16,427 bases of DNA from CAZZCS01 sp964652645. Its GTDB lineage: Bacteria > Cloacimonadota > Cloacimonadia > Cloacimonadales > Cloacimonadaceae. The first letter of the stretch is position 1, and every line of letters starts with the position of its first letter. Below are positions 8,046-14,434 of the stretch, piece after piece. Position numbers and translations under genes: made by a program. The stretch is from contig CAZZCS010000053.1 in the NCBI GenBank assembly GCA_964652645.1, forward strand, positions 1-16,427, written 5' to 3'. The notes under the pieces are model-generated. The model did not search any database and was not told where the DNA came from. It worked only from the letters and a program-made list of their open reading frames with translations.

Positions 8046-10364
8046 CTACTTGATCAGGACTTTATCCAACACTTGTTTGACGTCGTCCACGAAGCTAATC
8101 TCCATTCCATCAGTGATATCGGCTTCGATTTCAGCCACGGATTCACGGTTCTCCTCGGGGACAATCGCCTTGCGGATCCCAGCCCGTTTGGCAGCTAGCA
8201 GCTTTTCCTTGAGTCCGCCAATCGGCAAGACCTTACCCAGAAGGGTCACTTCACCCGTCATCGCCACGTCGTGCTGCACCTTTTTCTGGCTCATCAAAGA
8301 GGCCAGAGTAGTGGTAAGCGTTATCCCTGCCGAGGGCCCGTCCTTGGGCACTGCGCCAGAGGGAAAATGCACATGTATATCGTATTTATCGAAGTCCTTG
8401 GGGTTGATCTTGTACTTTTGATGGTTGGCCTTCAAATAGCTCAGGGCGATCTTGGCAGATTCTTTCATCACATTGCCCAGCAGTCCTGTGAGCACGACGT
8501 TCCCCTTGCCGGGCATGCGAATAGCTTCGCAGAAGAGGATTTCGCCACCGTATTGAGTCCAGGCCAGGCCAGTAGTGATCCCGATCTCGGGTTTACGATT
8601 GGCAATCTCCAGGCTGTATTTCCGGGGGCCCAGGTAATCCTTCACGTTTGCGCTGGTGATCTGGTACTCCAGATCTGTACCCGATGCCACCTGCCTGGCA
8701 ATCTTACGGAATATGGACCCGATCCGCCTCTGAAGCGTCCTGACTCCTGCTTCCCGCACGTAATATCGGATTATCTCCTGCAAGGCACTCTTATGAATCT
8801 TTATCTTTCGATCGGTAAGGCCATTTGCCTCAAGCTCTTTGGGGATGAGATACTTTTTGGCGATCTGGATCTTGTCGTTTTCCAAATAGCTGGAATACTC
8901 GATGATCTCCATCCTGTCACGCAGGGCGGAGGGGATGGTCTCCAGAGAGTTTGCCGTGGTAATAAACATCACCTCCGAAAGGTCGAAGGGCAGGTTTATA
9001 TAATTATCCACAAAGCTGTTATTCTGTTCGGGATCGAGTACTTCCAACAGAGCAGAAGCAGGATCGCCTCTGAAATCGCGGCCCAGTTTATCGATCTCAT
9101 CGAGCATAAAAACAGGATTGGCATAGCCCTGTCTCTTGATCTCGGAGATAATTTTACCAGGCATGGCCCCGATGTAGGTTCGGCGATGACCCCTGATCTC
9201 GGCTTCGTCATGGATGCCGCCCAGGGACATGCGGATGAATTTGCGGTTCAAAGCAGCGGCAACGGAGCGGCCGATCGAGGTCTTACCCGTTCCGGGAGGG
9301 CCCACGAAGCAGAGAATCGGCCCCTTGAGCTGTCCTTTTAGTTTCTTGACCGCTATGTACTCCAGCACGCGTTCTTTGGGCTTTTCCAGTCCATAATGAT
9401 CTGCCGTGAGGGTCCGCTCGATCTTTTTGAGATCCAGCCTGTCTTTACTATACTTTTCCCATGGCAGATTTACAATCCAATCCAGATAGTTACGAATCAC
9501 GCCATACTCGCTGGCTGCGGGTTGCATGGTGGAAAGTCTATCGAGCTCTTCCAGGGCAACATCCTTCACATAATCCGGGAGCTTGTTCTTTTCGATCAGT
9601 TCCCGCCATTTGAGGGTTTCGCGGCTCACTTCATCCGTCTCGCCCAGCTCGCGGCGAATCGCATCCAATTGCTCACGGAGATAGTAGCGGCGCTGATCTT
9701 CAGACATTTCGAGCTGGATATTGGAGCGGATATGGTTTTCCAGCCGCATTTGCTTGATCAGTTCGGCCAGGCAATTGTTTAGAAACTTGAAGCGTTTGTG
9801 GAGATCCAGGAGTTCCAGGATCCGCTGTCTATCATCCAAAGGCAGGTCGATATTGCCGGCTATTATATCTGCTATGCGTCCGGCCTGTTTGATATTTGAC
9901 AGCCCGGTAATCATCTCTCTATTGAGGATACTGCTCTCGCTGGAAATCTTCTCCAAAAGCTCGAGAGCTATCTTTTTGTAAGCTTGAATCTCTGTATCTT
10001 CTTCTGTCTGCTCACTCAAGGTCTCGACATCGACCATGTAGTAGGGTTCCTTCTGCACAGTCTTCTGTCTCTTGATTCTCGAGGTACCCTGCAGGAGCAG
10101 ACTGATGGAGCCGTCCTGATTGCGCAGCATACGCAGGATTGTGACCGAGGTACCGATCTCGTAAAGCTGCAGTTCTGCCCCATCTCTGGCTTCTTTCTCC
10201 AGGAAAAAAGCCATGGATTTGTCATTGGACAAAGCATAGTCTATCACCAGTTTCGATTCTTCATCCGAAATTACCAATGGCATCAAAAGGTAGGGAAACA
10301 TCACTACCCCAGACATGTGCAATACTGGCAGAGTACGCGGTATTCGGTTGTTTTGCTCTTCCAT
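8046..10364 (-). CDS. lon: ATP-dependent Lon protease
   Basis: This is a complete 772-residue Lon A-type protease, close to the usual length of about 780. It degrades misfolded and regulatory proteins in the cytoplasm. The N-terminal substrate-binding domain (about 10-210) and a helical linker (about 210-310) lead to an AAA+ module with Walker A GPPGTGKT (355-362), Walker B VFMLDEID (418-425) and the GGIHDEAEIRGHRRTYIGA segment. The protease domain (about 590-772) holds the Ser-Lys dyad: Ser678 in PKDGPSAG and Lys721 in GGLKEKLLAAKRAG, 43 residues apart as in the Escherichia coli enzyme. The ATG at 10364 is 6 nt after AGGAG. It is the first gene of the packed minus-strand block, with a promoter candidate about 70 nt upstream. 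I see no recognisable heat-shock operator. Confidence 0.98.
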   Translation of the reverse strand: MEEQNNRIPRTLPVLHMSGVVMFPYLLMPLVISDEESKLVIDYALSNDKSMAFFLEKEARDGAELQLYEIGTSVTILRMLRNQDGSISLLLQGTSRIKRQKTVQKEPYYMVDVETLSEQTEEDTEIQAYKKIALELLEKISSESSILNREMITGLSNIKQAGRIADIIAGNIDLPLDDRQRILELLDLHKRFKFLNNCLAELIKQMRLENHIRSNIQLEMSEDQRRYYLREQLDAIRRELGETDEVSRETLKWRELIEKNKLPDYVKDVALEELDRLSTMQPAASEYGVIRNYLDWIVNLPWEKYSKDRLDLKKIERTLTADHYGLEKPKERVLEYIAVKKLKGQLKGPILCFVGPPGTGKTSIGRSVAAALNRKFIRMSLGGIHDEAEIRGHRRTYIGAMPGKIISEIKRQGYANPVFMLDEIDKLGRDFRGDPASALLEVLDPEQNNSFVDNYINLPFDLSEVMFITTANSLETIPSALRDRMEIIEYSSYLENDKIQIAKKYLIPKELEANGLTDRKIKIHKSALQEIIRYYVREAGVRTLQRRIGSIFRKIARQVASGTDLEYQITSANVKDYLGPRKYSLEIANRKPEIGITTGLAWTQYGGEILFCEAIRMPGKGNVVLTGLLGNVMKESAKIALSYLKANHQKYKINPKDFDKYDIHVHFPSGAVPKDGPSAGITLTTTLASLMSQKKVQHDVAMTGEVTLLGKVLPIGGLKEKLLAAKRAGIRKAIVPEENRESVAEIEADITDGMEISFVDDVKQVLDKVLIK

Positions 10365-10431
10365 TCTATTCTCCTGTTTATCTATAAATCATATTATTTC
10401 TATCATGTTTGGTCACATATCACCACAGGAT

Positions 10432-10460
10432 ACTCTATTAGAAAGTACATTATTTGACAA
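10432..10460 (-). promoter_or_regulatory. Candidate promoter of the lon-led gene block
   Basis: On the minus strand TTGTCA (10460-10455) is followed after exactly 17 nt by TAGAGT (10437-10432), matching 5/6 and 4/6 of the sigma70 boxes. The lon start is 68 nt downstream. The same bases read on the plus strand give TTGACA (10454-10459), facing the transporter gene, so the two -35 boxes overlap. No good plus-strand -10 box is seen at the standard distance. Confidence 0.45.
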
Positions 10461-10560
10461 GGAAAATCTACACTATCCCATGATTATTACGGGCTTGCGA
10501 ACTCTGAAAAGCGCATTATCATGTATAGAAAATCACCAAAATGAACTCAGGAGAACTGCG

Positions 10561-11373
10561 ATGATCGATAACTCCAATCTATTCCTGGCTTTTATGCTTA
10601 CCCTCTTTGCAGGCCTGTCCACTGGCATCGGCTCGCTGATGGCTTTTACTCAGAAGAAATTCAGCCCCAAGTTTTTATCTGCTGCTCTGGGCTTATCTGC
10701 CGGAGTGATGATATTTGTCTCCTTTGTCGAAATCTTTCCCAAAGCAAAGGAATCTCTTGTGGAGGTCTATGGAGAGAGTTCTGGCTATTGGTTTACCTTA
10801 CTCGCCTTCTTTGTAGGGATGGGAATCATCGCCCTGATCGACTTTCTCGTACCCTCCTACGAGAACCCGCACGAGCTAAAAAACGTCAACTGCGATAAGA
10901 AGATAAAAGCTGAAATCGACCCCAAAAAACTGATGCGAATGGGTTTATTCTCGGCTATTGCTATTGCAATCCACAATTTCCCCGAGGGCCTTGCCACCTT
11001 TATGGCAGCCATGAAAGACCCTGCCCTGGGTATCAGCATCGCCATCGCCATCGCTATCCACAACATTCCGGAGGGGATCGCCGTGTCCGTCCCCATCTAT
11101 TACGCTACCAAGAGCCGTAGAAAAGCTTTCGTGTATTCCTTTTTATCCGGGCTTTCCGAGCCTATCGGCGCCTTGATCGGCTACTTTCTACTACGCACTA
11201 TATTGAACGAAGCTGCCTTTGGCCTCATCTTTGCAGGAGTAGCCGGCATTATGATCTACATATCTCTGGATGAGCTGCTCCCCACGGCCGAGGAGTATTC
11301 CGAACACCACATCGCAATCGGAGGTCTGATTGCTGGAATGGTCATTATGGCTGTGAGTCTGGCTCTCTTTTAG
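10561..11373 (+). CDS. zupT: ZIP-family metal transporter (ZupT-like)
   Basis: This 270-residue inner-membrane protein of the ZIP family imports zinc and probably other divalent cations such as iron or manganese. About eight hydrophobic segments are visible. The two signature metal-site helices carry HNFPEG (138-143) and HNIPEG (167-172), with Glu200 in a later helix (SGLSEPIGA). The short charged loop before the first motif (about 100-128, with two His/Cys residues) is the usual variable cytoplasmic loop. The ATG at 10561 has AGGAG 7 nt upstream and matches the family N-terminus. The reading frame is open back to 10315, but that extension runs into lon and has no family support. The gene is divergent from lon and convergent with the radical SAM gene, leaving 1 nt between stop codons. 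No Zur-type operator was recognised. Confidence 0.93.
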   Translation: MIDNSNLFLAFMLTLFAGLSTGIGSLMAFTQKKFSPKFLSAALGLSAGVMIFVSFVEIFPKAKESLVEVYGESSGYWFTLLAFFVGMGIIALIDFLVPSYENPHELKNVNCDKKIKAEIDPKKLMRMGLFSAIAIAIHNFPEGLATFMAAMKDPALGISIAIAIAIHNIPEGIAVSVPIYYATKSRRKAFVYSFLSGLSEPIGALIGYFLLRTILNEAAFGLIFAGVAGIMIYISLDELLPTAEEYSEHHIAIGGLIAGMVIMAVSLALF

Positions 11374-11374
11374 A

Positions 11375-12469
11375 TCAAGCCTCGCTGGAGCTGCCACTTT
11401 CTGGCTGTAATAGCGTCTGGACAAATTCTTTATTTGCCCACAGGGCACAGCCACCCTTACCTTCTGAGAGCAGGGAATGATTCTCGCGAATCTTTTGCAG
11501 GAGCTTGGAAGCCAGAGCTTCTTTGATGCTGCTGAAGCTCAGATTTGTATCTGAGAATGGAGCAAAGGGACATGGCTCTACCCGTCCAGAGGGATTGATA
11601 TGCAAAAAGCCCCGGCCTGCAGCCAGGCAGCCTTCAAAATAGTCTTCATCACCTGGAAGGGGAACGAACATAGCAGGATGAGAAGCTCGCAGCTCCTTTA
11701 CCCGGAGATTTAGCTCTGCCTTCTGGTCATCATCCAGCACCCGATGCCCGCTTTCGGCTTGCACAGGTACGTATTCCACAAAGAAGAACAGCTTGCAACC
11801 CCCCTCGATTAGTTCTTGGATGTACTGATTGGATAGTACTGTATTGAAGTTCTCGGAGGTCACCGTAATAGAGCAACCCCAAAGTGTGTTTCTCTCGTTC
11901 AAGAGCTCCACAGCCCTCTTCACTTGATTGAAGACTCCCCTTCCGCGCCGTTCATCAGTCTCGCTCAGACCTCCCTCCAGACTCAAGACCGGTAGCAAAT
12001 TTGGGTTCTTCGCAAAGAAATCTGCATATTCAGCATCGACGAGCAAGCCGTTTGAAAACACCGGAAAGAGAATGTGGTCAAACCCCGCTGCACACTGCAG
12101 TACTTCTTTACGTACGAGGGGCTCTCCACCAGCCAGGAGAACAATTGAAATGCCCAGCTCCACCGCTTCCCGGAAGATAGCAGCATAGCATTCCAGGCTC
12201 AGCTCTGCTTCATCCGTATCATGCAGGATTTTGGAATAACAGCCGGCGCAATTCAGATTGCAGCGGCGCGTAATGCTGAAAATCAGGATTGGAGGTACTT
12301 CCAGGCCGTTTTCTGCATGGCGCTTGCGTAACTGAAGAGCCTGCTTTTGATGGTAAATCGCTTTTAAATAACTGGGAAGCCGGGAGGGATTATTCGCCAT
12401 TATTTTGAGGGCGATTGCGAATTTGTCGATAATCTCTTGATCCAGCTTATCTCTTTGTCTAAATATCAT
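11375..12469 (-). CDS. Radical SAM protein with SPASM-like C-terminus
   Basis: This is a 364-residue radical S-adenosylmethionine enzyme. The CxxxCxxC cluster motif is CNLNCAGC (Cys70, Cys74, Cys77). The SAM-binding GGEP block is at 114-117, followed by strand signatures such as PVFSNGLLVD and PVLSLEGG. The C-terminal part has GCLAAGRGFLHINPSGRVEPCPF, broken here only by residue position: Cys281, Cys300, and a later Cys341. This resembles a short SPASM or auxiliary-cluster region as in peptide- or protein-modifying members, but has fewer cysteines than a full SPASM domain. The N-terminal 60 residues form a basic helical extension. The ATG at 12469 has GAGG 8 nt upstream. No precursor-peptide gene or partner enzyme is visible beside it, so the substrate cannot be named. 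Confidence 0.85.
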   Translation of the reverse strand: MIFRQRDKLDQEIIDKFAIALKIMANNPSRLPSYLKAIYHQKQALQLRKRHAENGLEVPPILIFSITRRCNLNCAGCYSKILHDTDEAELSLECYAAIFREAVELGISIVLLAGGEPLVRKEVLQCAAGFDHILFPVFSNGLLVDAEYADFFAKNPNLLPVLSLEGGLSETDERRGRGVFNQVKRAVELLNERNTLWGCSITVTSENFNTVLSNQYIQELIEGGCKLFFFVEYVPVQAESGHRVLDDDQKAELNLRVKELRASHPAMFVPLPGDEDYFEGCLAAGRGFLHINPSGRVEPCPFAPFSDTNLSFSSIKEALASKLLQKIRENHSLLSEGKGGCALWANKEFVQTLLQPESGSSSEA

Positions 12470-12520
12470 TTACAAAACCTCAACTTGAATTGTGTGAAAG
12501 GAATGGGCAGGACTCCACAA

Positions 12521-12535
12521 AGTCAAGCACTATTT
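12521..12535 (-). promoter_or_regulatory. Possible -35 element of the radical SAM gene
   Basis: On the minus strand AAATAGTGCTTGACT contains a TTGACT -35-like box 52 nt before the radical SAM start. Its first 14 bases are identical to the stretch around the -35 box of the padR-like promoter (490-477). No good -10 box lies 16-18 nt downstream, so promoter function is uncertain. Confidence 0.3.
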
Positions 12536-12651
12536 TGATAGCACCTGCATCCTCTAAATACTTTCTTTTTAACCACCACGCTTTCAATAATCATGGTTCC
12601 TGGCCTGCCCGGGTCAAGCTCCGCGCCAATCTACTGCTCCTAAAAGCATGG

Positions 12652-12708
12652 TATATGCTCAGACCTTCATATACTTCATTGCTGCTCAAATGCCCGTCTG
12701 AGTGTATA
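12652..12708. repeat. Imperfect inverted repeat
   Basis: Two 13-nt arms, TATATGCTCAGAC (12652-12664) and GTCTGAGTGTATA (12696-12708), pair at 11 of 13 positions around a 31-nt loop. No ribosome site or gene is linked to it. It may be part of the same intergenic element as the larger hairpin downstream. Confidence 0.35.
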
Positions 12709-12761
12709 TACTGAAAGCGTCGATGCCCTATCAATGGGCGTTCATTGGATCTTCGCTGCTG

Positions 12762-12853
12762 CTTCGCCTCAGGTTCGGCTCGTCTTCCCCTCGAGATCGC
12801 CTCGAGTGCTCGAGGCGATCTCGAGGCGATCTTGAGGGGAAGACGAGGCAAAG
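12762..12853. repeat. Long GC-rich hairpin that can pair in two registers
   Basis: Two stems are possible. One is perfect over 18 bp (12789-12806 with 12809-12826) with a 2-nt loop. The other is 28 bp long (12779-12806 with 12820-12847) with a single G-T pair and a 13-nt loop. The registers differ by 11 nt because CTCGAGGCGAT is duplicated in tandem (12809-12819 and 12820-12830). Outer bases GCCTC (12766-12770) and GAGGC (12845-12849) extend the symmetry if an 11-nt insertion in the left arm (about 12770-12780) is looped out. There is no T-run on either side, so it is not a standard intrinsic terminator. Confidence 0.8.
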
Positions 12854-12963
12854 TATCTATGAAAGCATCAGTATAATCTGCCATTCCGCTCACCGAAATC
12901 TGCAAGTCATATACATTCAACATTAGAGTGTTAGAAAGATATGCTTAATGTGGAATGGGTTAC

Positions 12964-13194
12964 TTACAAGAAACAGATGTAGATATCCGGTATCTTTGCT
13001 TGAAGCTGCTTCTCGCAGTTCATGATGTCATTGATCAGCATGACGTATGCTTCGGATTGGGATATTCCACAATCATCGACATTGCGACCGATACCAATAG
13101 TCAGCTTGCCTGCAGTGCAGCGGTATGGCTTTAGCCTCAGACCAACACGAGCGACAAGCTGCTCTTTGATTCTATCCATCAGTTTCGCTTCCAT
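12964..13194 (-). pseudogene. Truncated phage-type lysozyme (GH24 endolysin remnant)
   Basis: This 76-codon open frame matches the N-terminal half of phage T4-like lysozymes (glycoside hydrolase family 24), which cut the glycan of peptidoglycan. The segment GLRLKPYRCTAGKLTIGIGR (about 18-37), followed by NVDDCGIS and the helix SEAYVMLINDI, is diagnostic. The frame stops after LQAKIPDIYICFL, whereas family members run to about 150 residues, so much of the alpha-helical lobe is missing. The catalytic Glu just before GLRLK is replaced by Val (RVGLRLK). Both facts point to an inactive remnant. A good AAGGAG ribosome site remains 5 nt before the ATG at 13194, so a short protein could still be made. 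It suggests past phage DNA at this spot. No other phage gene is visible nearby. Confidence 0.78.
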
Positions 13195-13355
13195 TTATGC
13201 TCCTTGAACTTACTGGATCATCGATCCGGAGCAATGAAAGCACTACCCTGTATTCTCACAAACAAGGATGCATAAGGATGCGACAGATTTTGGGGTTGAC
13301 AGATATCATCTTTACAATTCCTTGTGGAAAATACAAATCTGGCTGTGAGGCATCA
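13195..13355. promoter_or_regulatory. Divergent spacer upstream of the restriction genes
   Basis: This 161-nt spacer lies between the lysozyme remnant and the plus-strand nuclease gene. It contains a consensus -35-like TTGACA (13296-13301) facing the nuclease gene, but the nearest good -10-like TACAAT (13313-13318) is only 11 nt away, so a standard promoter is not proven. Two copies of AAGGATGC (13264-13271 and 13274-13281), 10 nt apart, could be a regulator binding site. The nuclease reading frame is open through this region, but no family match or ribosome site supports an earlier start. Confidence 0.3.
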
Positions 13356-14423
13356 ATGAAACAGATAATTGAAGACATCCAAGGTTTATTGAAGGATGGC
13401 ACGTTTAAGGATGAACAGCATGTTCGCTTTTCTCTTGTGGGCAGGATATGCCAGGCACTGGGATGGAATATCTGGAACCCGGCTGAGTTTTACACCGAGT
13501 ACAATGTGAAAAAGTACCCTCCTCAGGAGATAAGCTCCGATCTACGAGGTCGGGTGGATGTAGCACTCATCCTGAGTGAGAAACGAAATGACCTCGCTGA
13601 AGTTTTCATTGAGGTGAAAACACCAGGTAAATTACAATCCGAGCTTACATCGGGGGAAATACAACTGCAGAAATACAACTTTTGGGATAAATCTGCGATC
13701 AGTATCCTGACAGATGGCATAGTCTGGAGATTCTACCTTCCTTCCATTGGTGGGTCTTTTGATGGGACACTATTCAATGAAATCAATATCTTGAAAGACG
13801 ATCCTATCACCATTGTGCATGTGTTTGAGCGCATCCTGAAAAGAGATAATTTTCGGAAAAAAGCCCTACAGATAGCAGAAGATATGCATGAAGAACTAAG
13901 AATGATCAATATCATTAATAGTGTCAAAATTGAAGCGGAGCAGATTGCAACCAAAACAGGAATGTCAGCTTATTTGATCGCTAAGCAACTCTTGTTAACA
14001 AAGCATAGAGAGGATTTTGAGATAACAGAAATTGAAGCCCTTTGGCATAGGTCGGTTCCAGGGGCGGACGGGGATGGCGACAATACTCATCCAGACGTAG
14101 ATTTTGATCTGGATCACGATTTCAGATTCAAAAAGCTCAAGAGAGCGAAAATACTAGACCAATGGTATCCAGTTACCGCTTGGTGGCAGCTTAAGAAAAC
14201 ACTGTACCTGAACCTGCAAGCTAAACTCATAGGGCTCAACCTGGGAAAAGGCGCAGGTATTTCCCAGGATAAGACAATCTATGCAAACCCTATCACTTTG
14301 GCAGATGAATACTACTGCGAGGGACATGGAAGCTCGTCTTCCATCCTTGGTCATTGTGAGACCATACTCAAAGCATTGGATATAGACTATAAATCTGCTG
14401 TGCGAATAGAACTTCACAAATAA
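13356..14423 (+). CDS. Standalone HsdR N-terminal-type PD-(D/E)XK nuclease (predicted restriction endonuclease)
   Basis: This 355-residue protein carries the nuclease fold found at the N-terminus of type I restriction subunit R, without the helicase motor that normally follows. The core is GRVDVALIL with Asp68, then VFIEVKTPG with Glu86 and Lys88, the PD-(D/E)XK catalytic set. The QLQKYNFW block (about 103-110) and SILTDGIVWRFY (about 116-127) follow, as in HsdR nuclease domains. A helical region (about 150-225) leads to an acidic linker (about 237-255, GADGDGDNTHPDVDFDLDHD) and a C-terminal part of about 100 residues (from WYPVTAWWQLKKTLYLNLQ) that I do not recognise. Similar proteins are annotated as predicted type IV or type I restriction enzymes. 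The ATG at 13356 has GAGG 5 nt upstream; the frame extends back to 13197 without support. hsdM starts 11 nt downstream, so the two are probably co-transcribed. Confidence 0.85.
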   Translation: MKQIIEDIQGLLKDGTFKDEQHVRFSLVGRICQALGWNIWNPAEFYTEYNVKKYPPQEISSDLRGRVDVALILSEKRNDLAEVFIEVKTPGKLQSELTSGEIQLQKYNFWDKSAISILTDGIVWRFYLPSIGGSFDGTLFNEINILKDDPITIVHVFERILKRDNFRKKALQIAEDMHEELRMINIINSVKIEAEQIATKTGMSAYLIAKQLLLTKHREDFEITEIEALWHRSVPGADGDGDNTHPDVDFDLDHDFRFKKLKRAKILDQWYPVTAWWQLKKTLYLNLQAKLIGLNLGKGAGISQDKTIYANPITLADEYYCEGHGSSSSILGHCETILKALDIDYKSAVRIELHK

Positions 14424-14434
14424 TCGGAGGAATC

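Larger units (their letters stand above)
12470..12963. other. Non-coding region at the edge of the accessory segment
   Basis: This stretch of about 490 nt between the radical SAM gene and the lysozyme remnant has short open frames on both strands, none with a ribosome site or family resemblance. It holds a TTGACT box facing the radical SAM gene (12526-12521), an imperfect inverted repeat (12652-12708) and a long GC-rich hairpin (12762-12853). The pattern fits a dispersed intergenic repeat or a small mobile-element remnant, but no transposase or terminal duplication was found. Confidence 0.6.

Noticed and set aside
7452..8198. A 248-codon plus-strand open frame opposite the deacetylase-like gene and the end of lon
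   Set aside because: It is antisense to two supported genes and has no recognisable motif.
8271..9341. A 356-codon plus-strand open frame opposite lon
   Set aside because: It mirrors the codon pattern of the conserved Lon AAA+ and protease domains. No family features or ribosome site are seen, so it is a shadow frame.
10315..10560. N-terminal extension of the metal transporter back to 10315
   Set aside because: It overlaps the start of lon and its promoter, has no similarity to ZIP proteins, and AGGAG is correctly placed only for the ATG at 10561.
12779..12847. Reading the long hairpin as an intrinsic terminator
   Set aside because: Neither strand has a run of T after the stem, and it lies more than 300 nt from the radical SAM gene start rather than after a gene end.
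12591..12926. Overlapping short open frames on both strands (12591-12923 minus, 12702-12926 plus)
   Set aside because: Both run through the long hairpin, have Arg/Ser-rich composition arising from the repeat, lack ribosome sites and match no family. A dispersed repeat explains them better.
13197..13355. N-terminal extension of the nuclease back to 13197
   Set aside because: The 53 extra residues do not resemble HsdR N-termini, while GAGG 5 nt before 13356 and the family start pattern (MKQIIEDIQGLL) favour the later ATG.
12470..13355. tRNA attachment site or CRISPR array at the island edge
   Set aside because: No cloverleaf-like sequence with a GTTCGA T-arm was found, and there are no regularly spaced direct repeats with spacers.
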